Source of the DNA: Clostridia bacterium
Lineage (GTDB): Bacteria > CBDUZB01 > JAGLHV01
Length of the DNA stretch: 7,832 bases
Reading direction: 5' to 3'
Assembly (NCBI GenBank): GCA_030595925.1
Contig: JAUVLC010000110.1
Span: 1-7,832, forward strand
Shown here: piece after piece, positions 1 to 4,850 of the stretch
How positions within the stretch are numbered: position 1 is the first letter of the stretch
Layout: every line of letters begins with the position of its first letter
Translations under genes and position numbers: made by a program
The notes under the pieces: generated by a model
The model's input: only the letters and a program-made list of their open reading frames with translations
Told to the model about the DNA's origin: nothing
Database searches by the model: none

Positions 1-2
1 CT

Positions 3-98
3 TTAAAGACAGAGTTGGCCAATAAAGGCATAAAGTATGAAACAGAGAAGGTATATAAGGTTTATTATCAAGGTAAAAATGTTGGTAATCAGGTGTAA
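3..98 (+). CDS. C-terminal end of an unidentified protein (5'-truncated by the window)
   Basis: An open frame runs from the window edge to a TAA at 96-98 and gives 31 residues rich in Lys, Tyr, Glu and Val, ending in VGNQV. I do not recognise the family from so short a piece. It ends 26 bases before the AbiEii-type gene on the same strand, so the two are probably co-transcribed. AbiEii-family toxins are normally encoded just downstream of a winged-helix antitoxin (AbiEi or similar), which makes an antitoxin the natural guess. That is inference from position only; no DNA-binding motif is visible in this fragment. The other two forward frames hit stops almost at once, which supports this frame. 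Confidence 0.45.
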   Translation, partial: LKTELANKGIKYETEKVYKVYYQGKNVGNQV

Positions 99-111
99 TA
101 GATATTACACC
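92..111. promoter_or_regulatory. Perfect 20-bp dyad between the upstream gene and the AbiEii gene
   Basis: Two perfect 9-base arms, GGTGTAATA (92-100) and TATTACACC (103-111), flank a 2-base centre. The left arm covers the last codons and stop of the upstream frame, and the right arm ends directly against the AGGAG ribosome-binding site (112-116). The near-zero spacer suits an operator for a dimeric regulator. In RNA it could also fold as a 7-bp stem with a 6-base loop that would affect access to the ribosome-binding site. AbiEi-type antitoxins are known to bind inverted repeats to repress their own operon, but those sites usually lie upstream of the first gene. The role here is inferred. Confidence 0.5.
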
Positions 112-124
112 AGGAGATAAAATA

Positions 125-946
125 ATGATTGAGTCAATGAAGCAAAGTTTTAGTACTGGAATGAGCCTGCAAGATAAAGTAAACAAGACCAGGGAAATGC
201 TGCAGGTGCTGATGCTCAAAATCATGTTTGACCGCGGGGCATTTAAAAATATGGCGTTTGTCGGCGGTACAGCATTGAGAGTTCTTTATGATTTGAGGCG
301 TTATAGCGAGGATATTGATTTTAGCTTGATTAATAAATCAGGATATTCATTTACAGAATTATTAAAGGGGCTGGTGTTTGAATTAAAGCATTATGGATTT
401 GTAATCGAGGCAGAACCGAAACAGGATAAAATTGTGCATAGTAGTATGATCAAGTTTCCGGGGTTGCTGACAAAGTTGGGTTTGAGCCAGATGAAGGAGC
501 AGAAGCTGGCAGTAAAATTGAAAATTAATACTAATCCGCCTAAGGGCTGGAAAACGATAGTGACCCCAATAACGAGGTCTTTCGTTTTTGCAGTGAATAG
601 TTTTAATTTACCTTCAATGTATGCAACCAAACTGCACGCTTGTTTTTTCAGGCGGTTTACTAAAGGTCGGGATTTTTACGATTTGATTTGGTATTTGGGA
701 AAAAATATTGAGCCGAATTATGTACTGCTAAATAATGCCATTATGCAGACTGAGAAAAAAGATTTAAAAATTGGGTCAGAGAATTTCAGGAAATTTATGG
801 GGGAACGGTTGGCGAAGATTGATTTTAAGGCAGCCAGGAAAGATGTGGAACGGTTTCTGGAAGATAAAAACGAATTGAAATTGTTTGACAAAAATATGAT
901 AATGAATATGGTGGGCGTGAATAAGTTAAAGACGAAAGACAACTAA
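125..946 (+). CDS. AbiEii/AbiGii-family nucleotidyltransferase (putative toxin of a type IV toxin-antitoxin or abortive-infection pair)
   Basis: The 273-residue protein shows the signatures of the AbiEii/AbiGii (DUF1814) nucleotidyltransferase family. These are the GGTALR loop at residues 47-52 followed by R-Y-S-E-D-I-D-F (59-66), giving the paired catalytic aspartates D63 and D65, and a central KLKINTNPP strand (131-139). A TKLHA...RR..KGRDFYDL block (168-187) forms the third conserved region. Family members such as AbiEii and MenA transfer nucleotides, in some cases onto tRNA, and act as toxins held in check by a partner. The protein has no signal peptide and should be cytoplasmic. ATG 125 is chosen because AGGAG at 112-116 lies 8 bases upstream; ATG 137 is less well placed. 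The last residues (KLKTKDN) are encoded by AAAGACGAAAGAC-like sequence that leads into the repeat array. Family assignment is firm; toxin activity is inferred. Confidence 0.88.
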   Translation: MIESMKQSFSTGMSLQDKVNKTREMLQVLMLKIMFDRGAFKNMAFVGGTALRVLYDLRRYSEDIDFSLINKSGYSFTELLKGLVFELKHYGFVIEAEPKQDKIVHSSMIKFPGLLTKLGLSQMKEQKLAVKLKINTNPPKGWKTIVTPITRSFVFAVNSFNLPSMYATKLHACFFRRFTKGRDFYDLIWYLGKNIEPNYVLLNNAIMQTEKKDLKIGSENFRKFMGERLAKIDFKAARKDVERFLEDKNELKLFDKNMIMNMVGVNKLKTKDN

Positions 947-1002
947 TAGTCCATAGTCCACAGTCGATAGTCCATAGATAAAGACGAAGGACGAAAGGCA
1001 AA
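947..1002. repeat. Heptamer repeat array 1 (TAGTCCA / AGACGAA type)
   Basis: Directly after the stop of the AbiEii gene the sequence reads in seven-base steps: TAGTCCA at 947, 954 and 968, CAGTCGA at 961, TAGATAA at 975, AGACGAA at 982, GGACGAA at 989 and AGGCAAA at 996. The same unit order returns at 1890 and, shortened, at 7518, so it is a dispersed array and not a local accident. A looser AAGGCA-rich tail continues to about 1036, where AAGGCA (1023-1028) and TGCCTT (1031-1036) form a small hairpin. Confidence 0.8.
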
Positions 1003-1150
1003 GGCAAAAAAAGACAGGCACAAAGGCATCTGCCTTACTGACTGGCGAGACTTTCGCTTTGTTCCTCGCAACGACGCCTTAGAGGAATTTTTCAACAACT
1101 GTTAAATGAGATGGGCTATATTAAAAAAAGTTAAGCGATGTTAATTTTTA
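1003..1150. other. Gene-free spacer between repeat array 1 and the PEP-CTERM promoter
   Basis: No convincing gene is seen here. The 1037-1085 stretch is less AT-rich than its surroundings and contains GCGAG (1045-1049) opposite CTCGC (1065-1069), a weak 5-bp stem with a 15-base loop. It resembles a decayed dispersed repeat more than a terminator, because no T-run follows. Bases 1086-1150 are plain AT-rich DNA leading to the -35 box. Confidence 0.4.
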
Positions 1151-1179
1151 TTGACAAATAATATGCACTTTGTTACAAT
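1151..1179 (+). promoter_or_regulatory. Sigma-70-type promoter with extended -10, upstream of the PEP-CTERM gene
   Basis: A perfect TTGACA at 1151-1156 is followed after 17 bases by TACAAT at 1174-1179, and TG at 1171-1172 gives an extended -10 (TGT before the hexamer). Transcription would start near 1186, leaving a leader of about 50 bases. No sigma-54 GG/GC pair is visible, although some PEP-CTERM systems are known to use one. Confidence 0.75.
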
Positions 1180-1190
1180 CAAAATCGCGT

Positions 1191-1212
1191 GTTGGTTACA
1201 AGTTGATTACAA
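1191..1212 (+). promoter_or_regulatory. Tandem 11-bp repeats GTTGRTTACAA in the leader of the PEP-CTERM gene
   Basis: GTTGGTTACAA (1191-1201) is followed immediately by GTTGATTACAA (1202-1212), with one mismatch. The -10 region contains a related TTGTTACAA (1170-1178). Direct repeats spaced 11 bases apart lie on the same face of the helix, so this could be a cooperative protein-binding site just downstream of the start point. No known operator is recognised. Confidence 0.35.
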
Positions 1213-1235
1213 AAATTTTATAATAGGGGGGTGGA

Positions 1236-1892
1236 ATGAAAAGAAGGGTGTTAGTATTAATTATGGCAGTGATGGTTGTTTGGTTGGTTCATTTACCGGC
1301 AAGTGCTTTGGTGGTAAATGGTGGTTTTGAAGAATGGAGTGCAGACGAAGAATATTTTACTGGGTGGACGGTTTCTGATGAAGAAAATACTTCAGTTGTT
1401 ATCTCTTATGGTTCTCATTTACCAAAAGAGGGAAACAATTTTGCTTTACTGGAAATGGTTGGGATAGAAACTGCTGTAACTATTAGACAGACCATTGAGA
1501 ATGTAGAGGCCGGAGATGTTTTATCCGGGTGGGCAGCATTTAGTCCTTGGGGTGGTGGATTAGTTGGTGGAGGTCAAGTCTATTATAATGATAATGCATG
1601 GGTAAAGATATTTGATAGTGGAAATAACTTTATTGAACAGCTCTGGTATGATGAAGTAAGTGATCCAAATTATAGTTCCTGGACCTGTTGGAATTGGACA
1701 GCAAGTTGTAAGGATGATTATATTCTTGAGTTTGGCAGTATTGGAGATGTCTCTATGAATAGTTATGCTTTCTTTGATGCTAATGTTCATACCTCTTGTT
1801 CTCCTCCTCCTGTTCCTGAGCCGGCGAGTATGTTGCTTTTGGGGACAGGTTTATTGGGGTTGGTGGGATTGAGGAAGAAAGACAAAAGATAG
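1236..1892 (+). CDS. PEP-CTERM sorting-domain surface protein (exosortase substrate)
   Basis: This 218-residue protein has a classical Sec signal peptide: MKRR, a hydrophobic core, then PASA with probable cleavage after residue 24. The mature part starts NGGFEEW and continues FTGW, a pattern seen in jelly-roll, carbohydrate-binding-like modules such as DUF642; that domain call is tentative. It is Trp-rich with a Cys pair near WTCWNWTASC. The C-terminus is a textbook PEP-CTERM signal: VPEPAS (193-198), a hydrophobic segment rich in Leu and Gly (199-212) and a basic tail RKKDKR (213-218). Exosortase is expected to cleave near the PEP motif and release or attach the protein at the cell surface or in the extracellular matrix; the enzyme is encoded at 4851-5675. 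GGGGGGTGG at 1226-1234 is the ribosome-binding region. The gene stands alone behind its own promoter. Its basic tail and TAG stop are encoded by sequence merging into repeat array 2. Confidence 0.92.
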   Translation: MKRRVLVLIMAVMVVWLVHLPASALVVNGGFEEWSADEEYFTGWTVSDEENTSVVISYGSHLPKEGNNFALLEMVGIETAVTIRQTIENVEAGDVLSGWAAFSPWGGGLVGGGQVYYNDNAWVKIFDSGNNFIEQLWYDEVSDPNYSSWTCWNWTASCKDDYILEFGSIGDVSMNSYAFFDANVHTSCSPPPVPEPASMLLLGTGLLGLVGLRKKDKR

Positions 1893-1970
1893 TCCATAGT
1901 CGACAGTCCATAGTCCATAGATAAAGACGAAAGACGAAAGACGAAAGACGAAAGACGAAAGACGAAAGAC
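1890..1970. repeat. Heptamer repeat array 2 (TAGTCCA block, then six AAAGACG units)
   Basis: Starting with the T of the PEP-CTERM TAG stop codon, seven-base units follow: TAGTCCA (1890), TAGTCGA (1897), CAGTCCA (1904), TAGTCCA (1911), then TAGATA. Six perfect AAAGACG units (1923-1964) and a partial seventh end at 1970. Unit order matches array 1, but the AAAGACG block is expanded and nearly free of changes, which suggests recent slippage or gene conversion. Confidence 0.9.
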
Positions 1971-1998
1971 AGGTAGAAAGGCACAGAGGCACAGAGTT

Positions 1999-2046
1999 AA
2001 AGACAAAGACAAAGACAAAGACAAAGACAAAGACAAAGACAAAGAC
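1999..2046. repeat. Hexamer array, eight perfect AAAGAC units
   Basis: Eight uninterrupted AAAGAC units fill 1999-2046, separated from array 2 by 28 bases of AGGCACAGAGGCACAG-like sequence. The unit equals the heptamer AAAGACG minus its last G, so the two arrays are probably related. Partial AGACA and ACAGA words continue to about 2100. No gene lies in this stretch. Confidence 0.92.
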
Positions 2047-2117
2047 AGAAACTACAGTTTACAGATGACAGACACAAAGATAAAAATGAAGACACAGATT
2101 GGTCACCCTCACCTTAA

Positions 2118-2140
2118 TCCTCTCCCGTCAAGGGAGAGGA
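2118..2140. repeat. GC-rich hairpin repeat (CCTCTCCC / GGGAGAGG)
   Basis: A perfect 9-bp stem, TCCTCTCCC (2118-2126) and GGGAGAGGA (2132-2140), encloses the loop GTCAA. The preceding CCCTCACCTTAATCC is part of the same word. Very similar CCCTCACCCTAACCCTCTCCC...GGGAGAGG sequences are familiar as dispersed intergenic repeats in many bacteria. No T-tract follows, so a terminator role is doubtful. Confidence 0.7.
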
Positions 2141-2201
2141 AAACAAAATATAAAATTTAAAATAAAAGATAACTACTGGATTCTTGCTTTCGAAACTGTG
2201 T

Positions 2202-2304
2202 TGCAATTAATGTAGTTGCCCAATTTATTGGGCGGAACGGATAATAATGATGCCTCATACATTCGACAAGCTCAGTACAAGTTCATGAGGCAACTACAAT
2301 TGCA
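2202..2304. repeat. Nested inverted-repeat element of about 103 bp
   Basis: The ends are inverted copies: TGTAGTTGCC (2211-2220) matches GGCAACTACA (2289-2298) perfectly. Outside these, TGCAATT (2202-2208) matches AATTGCA (2298-2304) if three bases are skipped on the left side. Inside are two further perfect inverted repeats: GCCCAAT/ATTGGGC with a TT centre (2218-2233), and TGCCTCAT (2251-2258) against ATGAGGCA (2285-2292). There is no coding capacity. It looks like a small miniature (MITE- or REP-like) element or the scar of one. Confidence 0.55.
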
Positions 2305-2394
2305 TTAAAAATCTGAGTTGTGACACATTCTGTCCGTAGGAATGACAGCGTCAATACTTTGATTACATTCAGTACGGATTTATGAGGTAACTAC
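2273..2394. repeat. Pair of degenerate 25-bp direct repeats
   Basis: The 25 bases at 2273-2297 (CAGTAC...ATGAGGCAACTAC) recur at 2370-2394 (CAGTAC...ATGAGGTAACTAC) with 20 identical positions. The first copy overlaps the right end of the inverted-repeat element, so the second is probably a decayed partial copy of that element. TTCGACAAGCTCAGTAC in copy 1 (2262-2278) resembles a repeat word common in intergenic DNA of several phyla. Confidence 0.5.
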
Positions 2395-2431
2395 TTTTTT
2401 GATAAGGGATGGGAAAAAGAGTTGAATTTTG

Positions 2432-2460
2432 TTGACAAAGGGGATATGAGTTGGTATAAT
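2432..2460 (+). promoter_or_regulatory. Full-consensus sigma-70-type promoter driving the membrane protein / exosortase gene run
   Basis: TTGACA (2432-2437), a 17-base spacer and TATAAT (2455-2460) match the consensus exactly, and TGG just before the -10 gives an extended element. The start point would be near 2467, leaving a leader of about 47 bases that is U- and G-rich and ends in a strong AGGAGG. This is the best promoter in the window. Confidence 0.85.
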
Positions 2461-2513
2461 TCATTTTGGTTAATGATTTTTAGAGTTTTTTTTGTTTTTT
2501 AGGAGGTTTAAAA

Positions 2514-3380
2514 GTGGCTATTTTAAAGCAATTGAAATTAGTTAGTCTGGTGTGGAAAACGAGTTTTAAAATCATGAGTAACCATCGTCGGCTTCTTATA
2601 CCTTTTGGTGTAAATGCGGTTTTTCAGGGGATGTTGCTTCTTTTATTATTTTGGGCACCTCAATTTCCTTTTTCCATTGTTTTAGCACCCCCGATTAGAG
2701 CTTTTTTTGGAGAATTATACTTACATTATCCGGCTAATTTTTTGCTTATGCCGAGATTGTTTAATTATGGGAATATAATAATTTCGCTTTTTATAACTTC
2801 ATGTATGACCGGGATGATGGTGAGTATGATTCATCAGGTAAATAAAAACACTTTTCCCGGTGTGCGCAGTAATTTTAAGAAAGCAATTAAAAAATATGTA
2901 ACATTGGTTGCGGTTTGGATAGTAGCTTTTATATTGGTATCTATTGTTTTTAGAGGGCCGAAATTTCTTATTTTAAGATATTACTTCCAAAAAACAGGTT
3001 TTTTTAGTCGGTGGAATGTATTTAGGATGGCTTTTGCCGGTAGTGTTTTAATCAGCATATTGATAGAAATGTTTTTTGGATATGCGGCGGCAGCAGTAAT
3101 GATTGAAGGGAAAAGTGCCTGGCAGGCAATAAAAAGGAGTTTTTTTATAGCGAAGAAATTTTTCTTTCCGACTTTTATGTTGGTGGCAATACCTGTGTTT
3201 TTTATTTTTTTAATGTCGATTGTAAAATGGAAGATTCCACAAATGATGAAGCAGTTTTTTCCTGGGATGGCAATTTGTGTCTTGGTTTTGGGGGTAGTCG
3301 TTTCTTTATTGGTTAATTATATAGTTACTGCTTCGGTTACAACCTTGTTTTTGATGAATAAGGAGATAGAGGGAAAATAA
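2514..3380 (+). CDS. Polytopic inner-membrane protein of unknown function, about six transmembrane helices
   Basis: The 288-residue product has hydrophobic segments at roughly 28-48, 85-107, 127-147, 171-196, 214-237 and 249-279, with basic loops between (for example KKAIKKY near 122-128 and KRSFFIAKKFF near 207-217). The stretch VMIEGKSAWQAIKRSFFIAKK (195-215) resembles the 'EG.s...A...S......' motif of membrane proteins related to the glycerophosphodiesterase membrane domain or YciC-type families. That resemblance is only suggestive and I do not assign a function. The start is GTG 2514, supported by a perfect AGGAGG at 2501-2506 seven bases upstream. It is the first gene behind the consensus promoter and precedes the exosortase genes, but a long inverted repeat at its stop codon may partly uncouple it from them. 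Confidence 0.8.
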   Translation: MAILKQLKLVSLVWKTSFKIMSNHRRLLIPFGVNAVFQGMLLLLLFWAPQFPFSIVLAPPIRAFFGELYLHYPANFLLMPRLFNYGNIIISLFITSCMTGMMVSMIHQVNKNTFPGVRSNFKKAIKKYVTLVAVWIVAFILVSIVFRGPKFLILRYYFQKTGFFSRWNVFRMAFAGSVLISILIEMFFGYAAAAVMIEGKSAWQAIKRSFFIAKKFFFPTFMLVAIPVFFIFLMSIVKWKIPQMMKQFFPGMAICVLVLGVVVSLLVNYIVTASVTTLFLMNKEIEGK

Positions 3381-3410
3381 TTAAAAAAATATTTTTTTTA
3401 ATTATTTTCC
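3372..3410. terminator. Perfect 18-bp AT-rich inverted repeat across the stop codon
   Basis: Arms at 3372-3389 (GGAAAATAATTAAAAAAA) and 3393-3410 are perfectly complementary, with a 3-base centre. The left arm contains the last codons and TAA stop of the membrane protein. Both arms are capped by GG/CC, and the inner part is A7 facing T7-8, so the top strand makes a hairpin of weak A-U pairs. This differs from a classical GC-stem plus T-tail terminator. It may attenuate transcription in either direction or stabilise the mRNA 3' end. Terminator is the nearest category, not a certainty. Confidence 0.5.
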
Positions 3411-3423
3411 GGTTAGTTAGTTA

Positions 3424-3511
3424 TATTGGTTTAGATTAGTCTTATTGGTTTAGATTGGTAAAGACAAAAGACAGTTAAAAGACAGTTAAAGAAAAAGACG
3501 GTTGCATTGGT
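3424..3511. repeat. Short tandem repeats ahead of the four-helix-bundle gene
   Basis: TATTGGTTTAGATTAGT (3424-3440) is repeated 19 bases later as TATTGGTTTAGATTGGT (3443-3459) with one change. A perfect tandem pair of AAAAGACAGTT follows (3466-3476, 3477-3487), then a decayed GCATTGGTTTGATTG at about 3504-3518. A similar GGTTTGATTAGTTGAATTAG low-complexity tract lies after the gene (3904-3950). No convincing promoter is seen in either tract. Confidence 0.6.
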
Positions 3512-3520
3512 TTGATTGAA

Positions 3521-3524
3521 GAGG
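3521..3524 (+). promoter_or_regulatory. Ribosome-binding site that decides the start of the four-helix-bundle gene
   Basis: GAGG (followed by A) lies six bases before ATG 3531 and only three before ATG 3528. It lies downstream of the upstream in-frame TTG at 3516, so it cannot serve that codon. It therefore favours ATG 3531. Confidence 0.55.
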
Positions 3525-3530
3525 AAAATG

Positions 3531-3893
3531 ATGGTGAAAATTGATAGGTTTGAAAAGTTGGAAGTTTGGCAAGAAGCAAGAAAAATCGTGAATGAAATTT
3601 ATAAATTGACTTTAAATAAGAATTTTAAAAAGGATTTTTCATTCATAGACCAAATGAGAAGATCATCTGTTTCTGTCATGGCAAATATTGCAGAAGGTTT
3701 TCATCGGGGTTCGAATAAGGATTTTGTGAAGTTTTTAGGGTATTCAAGAGCATCTTTGGCAGAAACAAGGAGTCATTTGTATGTTGCTTTGGACCAAAGT
3801 TATATTGATAAAAATGAAGCGAATCAAATCGGTCAACAAGTAGATATACTATGGAAAAAGATAAATAATTTTATTTCGTATTTGAAAAAGTAA
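3531..3893 (+). CDS. Four-helix-bundle protein (23S rRNA-intervening-sequence protein family)
   Basis: The 120-residue protein matches the family closely. It opens with IDRFEKLEVWQEARKIV (residues 4-20), followed by DQMRRSSVSVMANIAEGFHRGSNKDFVKFL (40-69) with the diagnostic IAEG..R.S.K.F..FL motif. A helix S.AETRSHLYVALDQ.YI and a C-terminal helix complete the fold. Members form four-helix bundles (often pentamers) and were first found inside insertions in 23S rRNA genes. Most, like this one, are free-standing genes of unknown biochemical role. No rRNA is nearby. ATG 3531 is preferred over TTG 3516 and ATG 3528 because GAGG lies six bases upstream and the family normally starts a few residues before the ID.FE motif. 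It sits between the membrane protein and the TPR lipoprotein, flanked by related low-complexity repeats, which hints at a later insertion into this gene run. Confidence 0.88.
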   Translation: MVKIDRFEKLEVWQEARKIVNEIYKLTLNKNFKKDFSFIDQMRRSSVSVMANIAEGFHRGSNKDFVKFLGYSRASLAETRSHLYVALDQSYIDKNEANQIGQQVDILWKKINNFISYLKK

Positions 3894-3958
3894 GAATAAG
3901 GGCGGTTTGATTAGTTGAATTAGTTTAAATTTGTTAATTAGTTGGATTTGTGTGAAAG

Positions 3959-3964
3959 AGGAGG
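3959..3964 (+). promoter_or_regulatory. AGGAGG ribosome-binding site that decides the TPR lipoprotein start
   Basis: AGGAGG lies four bases before ATG 3969, within a longer purine run (AGAGGAGGAAGG). The in-frame TTG at 3942 would add nine residues (MDLCERGGR) in front of a clear lipoprotein signal peptide and lacks a binding site, so ATG 3969 is chosen. Confidence 0.7.
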
Positions 3965-3968
3965 AAGG

Positions 3969-4841
3969 ATGAAGAGGGTTTTATCGGGATTAATAATAAT
4001 TTTTATGGGGTTGTTTTTAACCGGTTGTAGTAAAACTTACAATGCGGAGCGATTGTTATGGAAGGCTAATCAAAAGTCAAATAAGATATTCCAGGATCCT
4101 AAAGTGATTCCTGAAGGACAATATGCAGAAGTTCTTACCGCTTATGAAAAGATAATAAAGAAATACCCTGAAAGAATGCAATCAGGAGCAGCAAGGTTTA
4201 AAATGGGGATGCTTTATGTGGCTAAAAAGGATTTTGAGACAGCAGAGGAAATGTTTAGAAAAACTTTAGAAGAACATCCGGATAAAAATAAATTATGTGC
4301 CAAAGCCCAAGTAAATATTGGTAAGTGTTATGAAGAAAGAGATGATTGGGAGGAAGCTTATATCGAATATAAGAAGGCATTTAATGATTATACCGATACC
4401 CGTGTGGGGTTAGCTATTCCTTTTTATATTGCCAGTTATTGTCAGCGTAAAAGGCCTCTTTCTGAAGCAAAAAGAGAATTTGATGATGCACTCGCAACTT
4501 ATAGAAAATTAATAAAGGATAATCCTAAAACCCCATTAGCTTATTTGTCTCACGGGTTTATTGTTCGTTGCTATGAAGGACAAAAAAAATGGAAAGAAAC
4601 AATAGATGCTTTATGGGTATTACATAATAATTATCCTAAGACACCGGAAGGGGCAAAGGCGTTGGTTACTATAGGGATTGTTTATCAAAAAGGACTTAAT
4701 CGGTTAGAAAAAGCAATAGAAGTATATGAACAATATATTGAGAAATATCCCAAAACTAAAATGGCCGTTGTTTTAACAAAAGCTATCGAACGATTGAAGG
4801 CAGGAGAGACAATGGAGCCACCGATAGATTCCTCGGAATGA
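3969..4841 (+). CDS. TPR-repeat lipoprotein of the exosortase locus
   Basis: The 290-residue product begins MKRVLSGLIIIFMGLFLTGC, a lipoprotein signal with lipobox L-T-G-C and lipidation at Cys20, so it should be anchored to the outer face of the inner membrane or to the outer membrane. The rest is tetratricopeptide-like. Helix pairs with the usual A..Y/F......P spacing are seen near 52-67, 73-104, 111-141, 155-186, 192-223 and 229-262, including AEEMFRKTLEEHP and AIEVYEQYIEKYPKT. Overall it resembles BamD/YbgF-type TPR proteins that hold other envelope proteins. A TPR protein is commonly encoded with PEP-CTERM/exosortase systems. It ends nine bases before the exosortase start, so the two are very likely co-transcribed and possibly translationally coupled. 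The exact partner is unknown. Confidence 0.87.
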   Translation: MKRVLSGLIIIFMGLFLTGCSKTYNAERLLWKANQKSNKIFQDPKVIPEGQYAEVLTAYEKIIKKYPERMQSGAARFKMGMLYVAKKDFETAEEMFRKTLEEHPDKNKLCAKAQVNIGKCYEERDDWEEAYIEYKKAFNDYTDTRVGLAIPFYIASYCQRKRPLSEAKREFDDALATYRKLIKDNPKTPLAYLSHGFIVRCYEGQKKWKETIDALWVLHNNYPKTPEGAKALVTIGIVYQKGLNRLEKAIEVYEQYIEKYPKTKMAVVLTKAIERLKAGETMEPPIDSSE

Positions 4842-4850
4842 TAAGTTACT

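Noticed and set aside
391-630. Reverse-strand open frame inside the AbiEii gene
   Set aside because: It is antisense to conserved AbiEii motifs, with no ribosome-binding site or recognisable domain.
1106-1144. Tiny open frame MRWAILKKVKRC between repeat array 1 and the promoter
   Set aside because: It has only 12 codons, no good ribosome-binding site and no promoter upstream.
1780-2042. Overlapping reverse-strand open frames of low-complexity Leu/Ser/Phe/Arg protein across the repeat island
   Set aside because: They are translations of the AAAGACG/AAAGAC arrays read backwards (SSFVFRL repeats), overlap the PEP-CTERM gene and lack any family signature.
1890-2046. CRISPR array
   Set aside because: Units are 6-7 bases with no unique spacers; this is a simple tandem repeat and no cas genes are present.
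2101-2430. Structured RNA or riboswitch upstream of the membrane protein gene
   Set aside because: The hairpins lie upstream of the consensus promoter at 2432-2460, so they are not in that gene's leader. Dispersed repeat elements explain them better.
3516-3893. A 23S rRNA intervening sequence
   Set aside because: The protein family is named after such insertions, but no rRNA sequence flanks the gene here.
3942-3968. TTG 3942 as start of the TPR lipoprotein
   Set aside because: It would place nine charged residues before a clear lipoprotein signal and has no ribosome-binding site, whereas ATG 3969 has AGGAGG.
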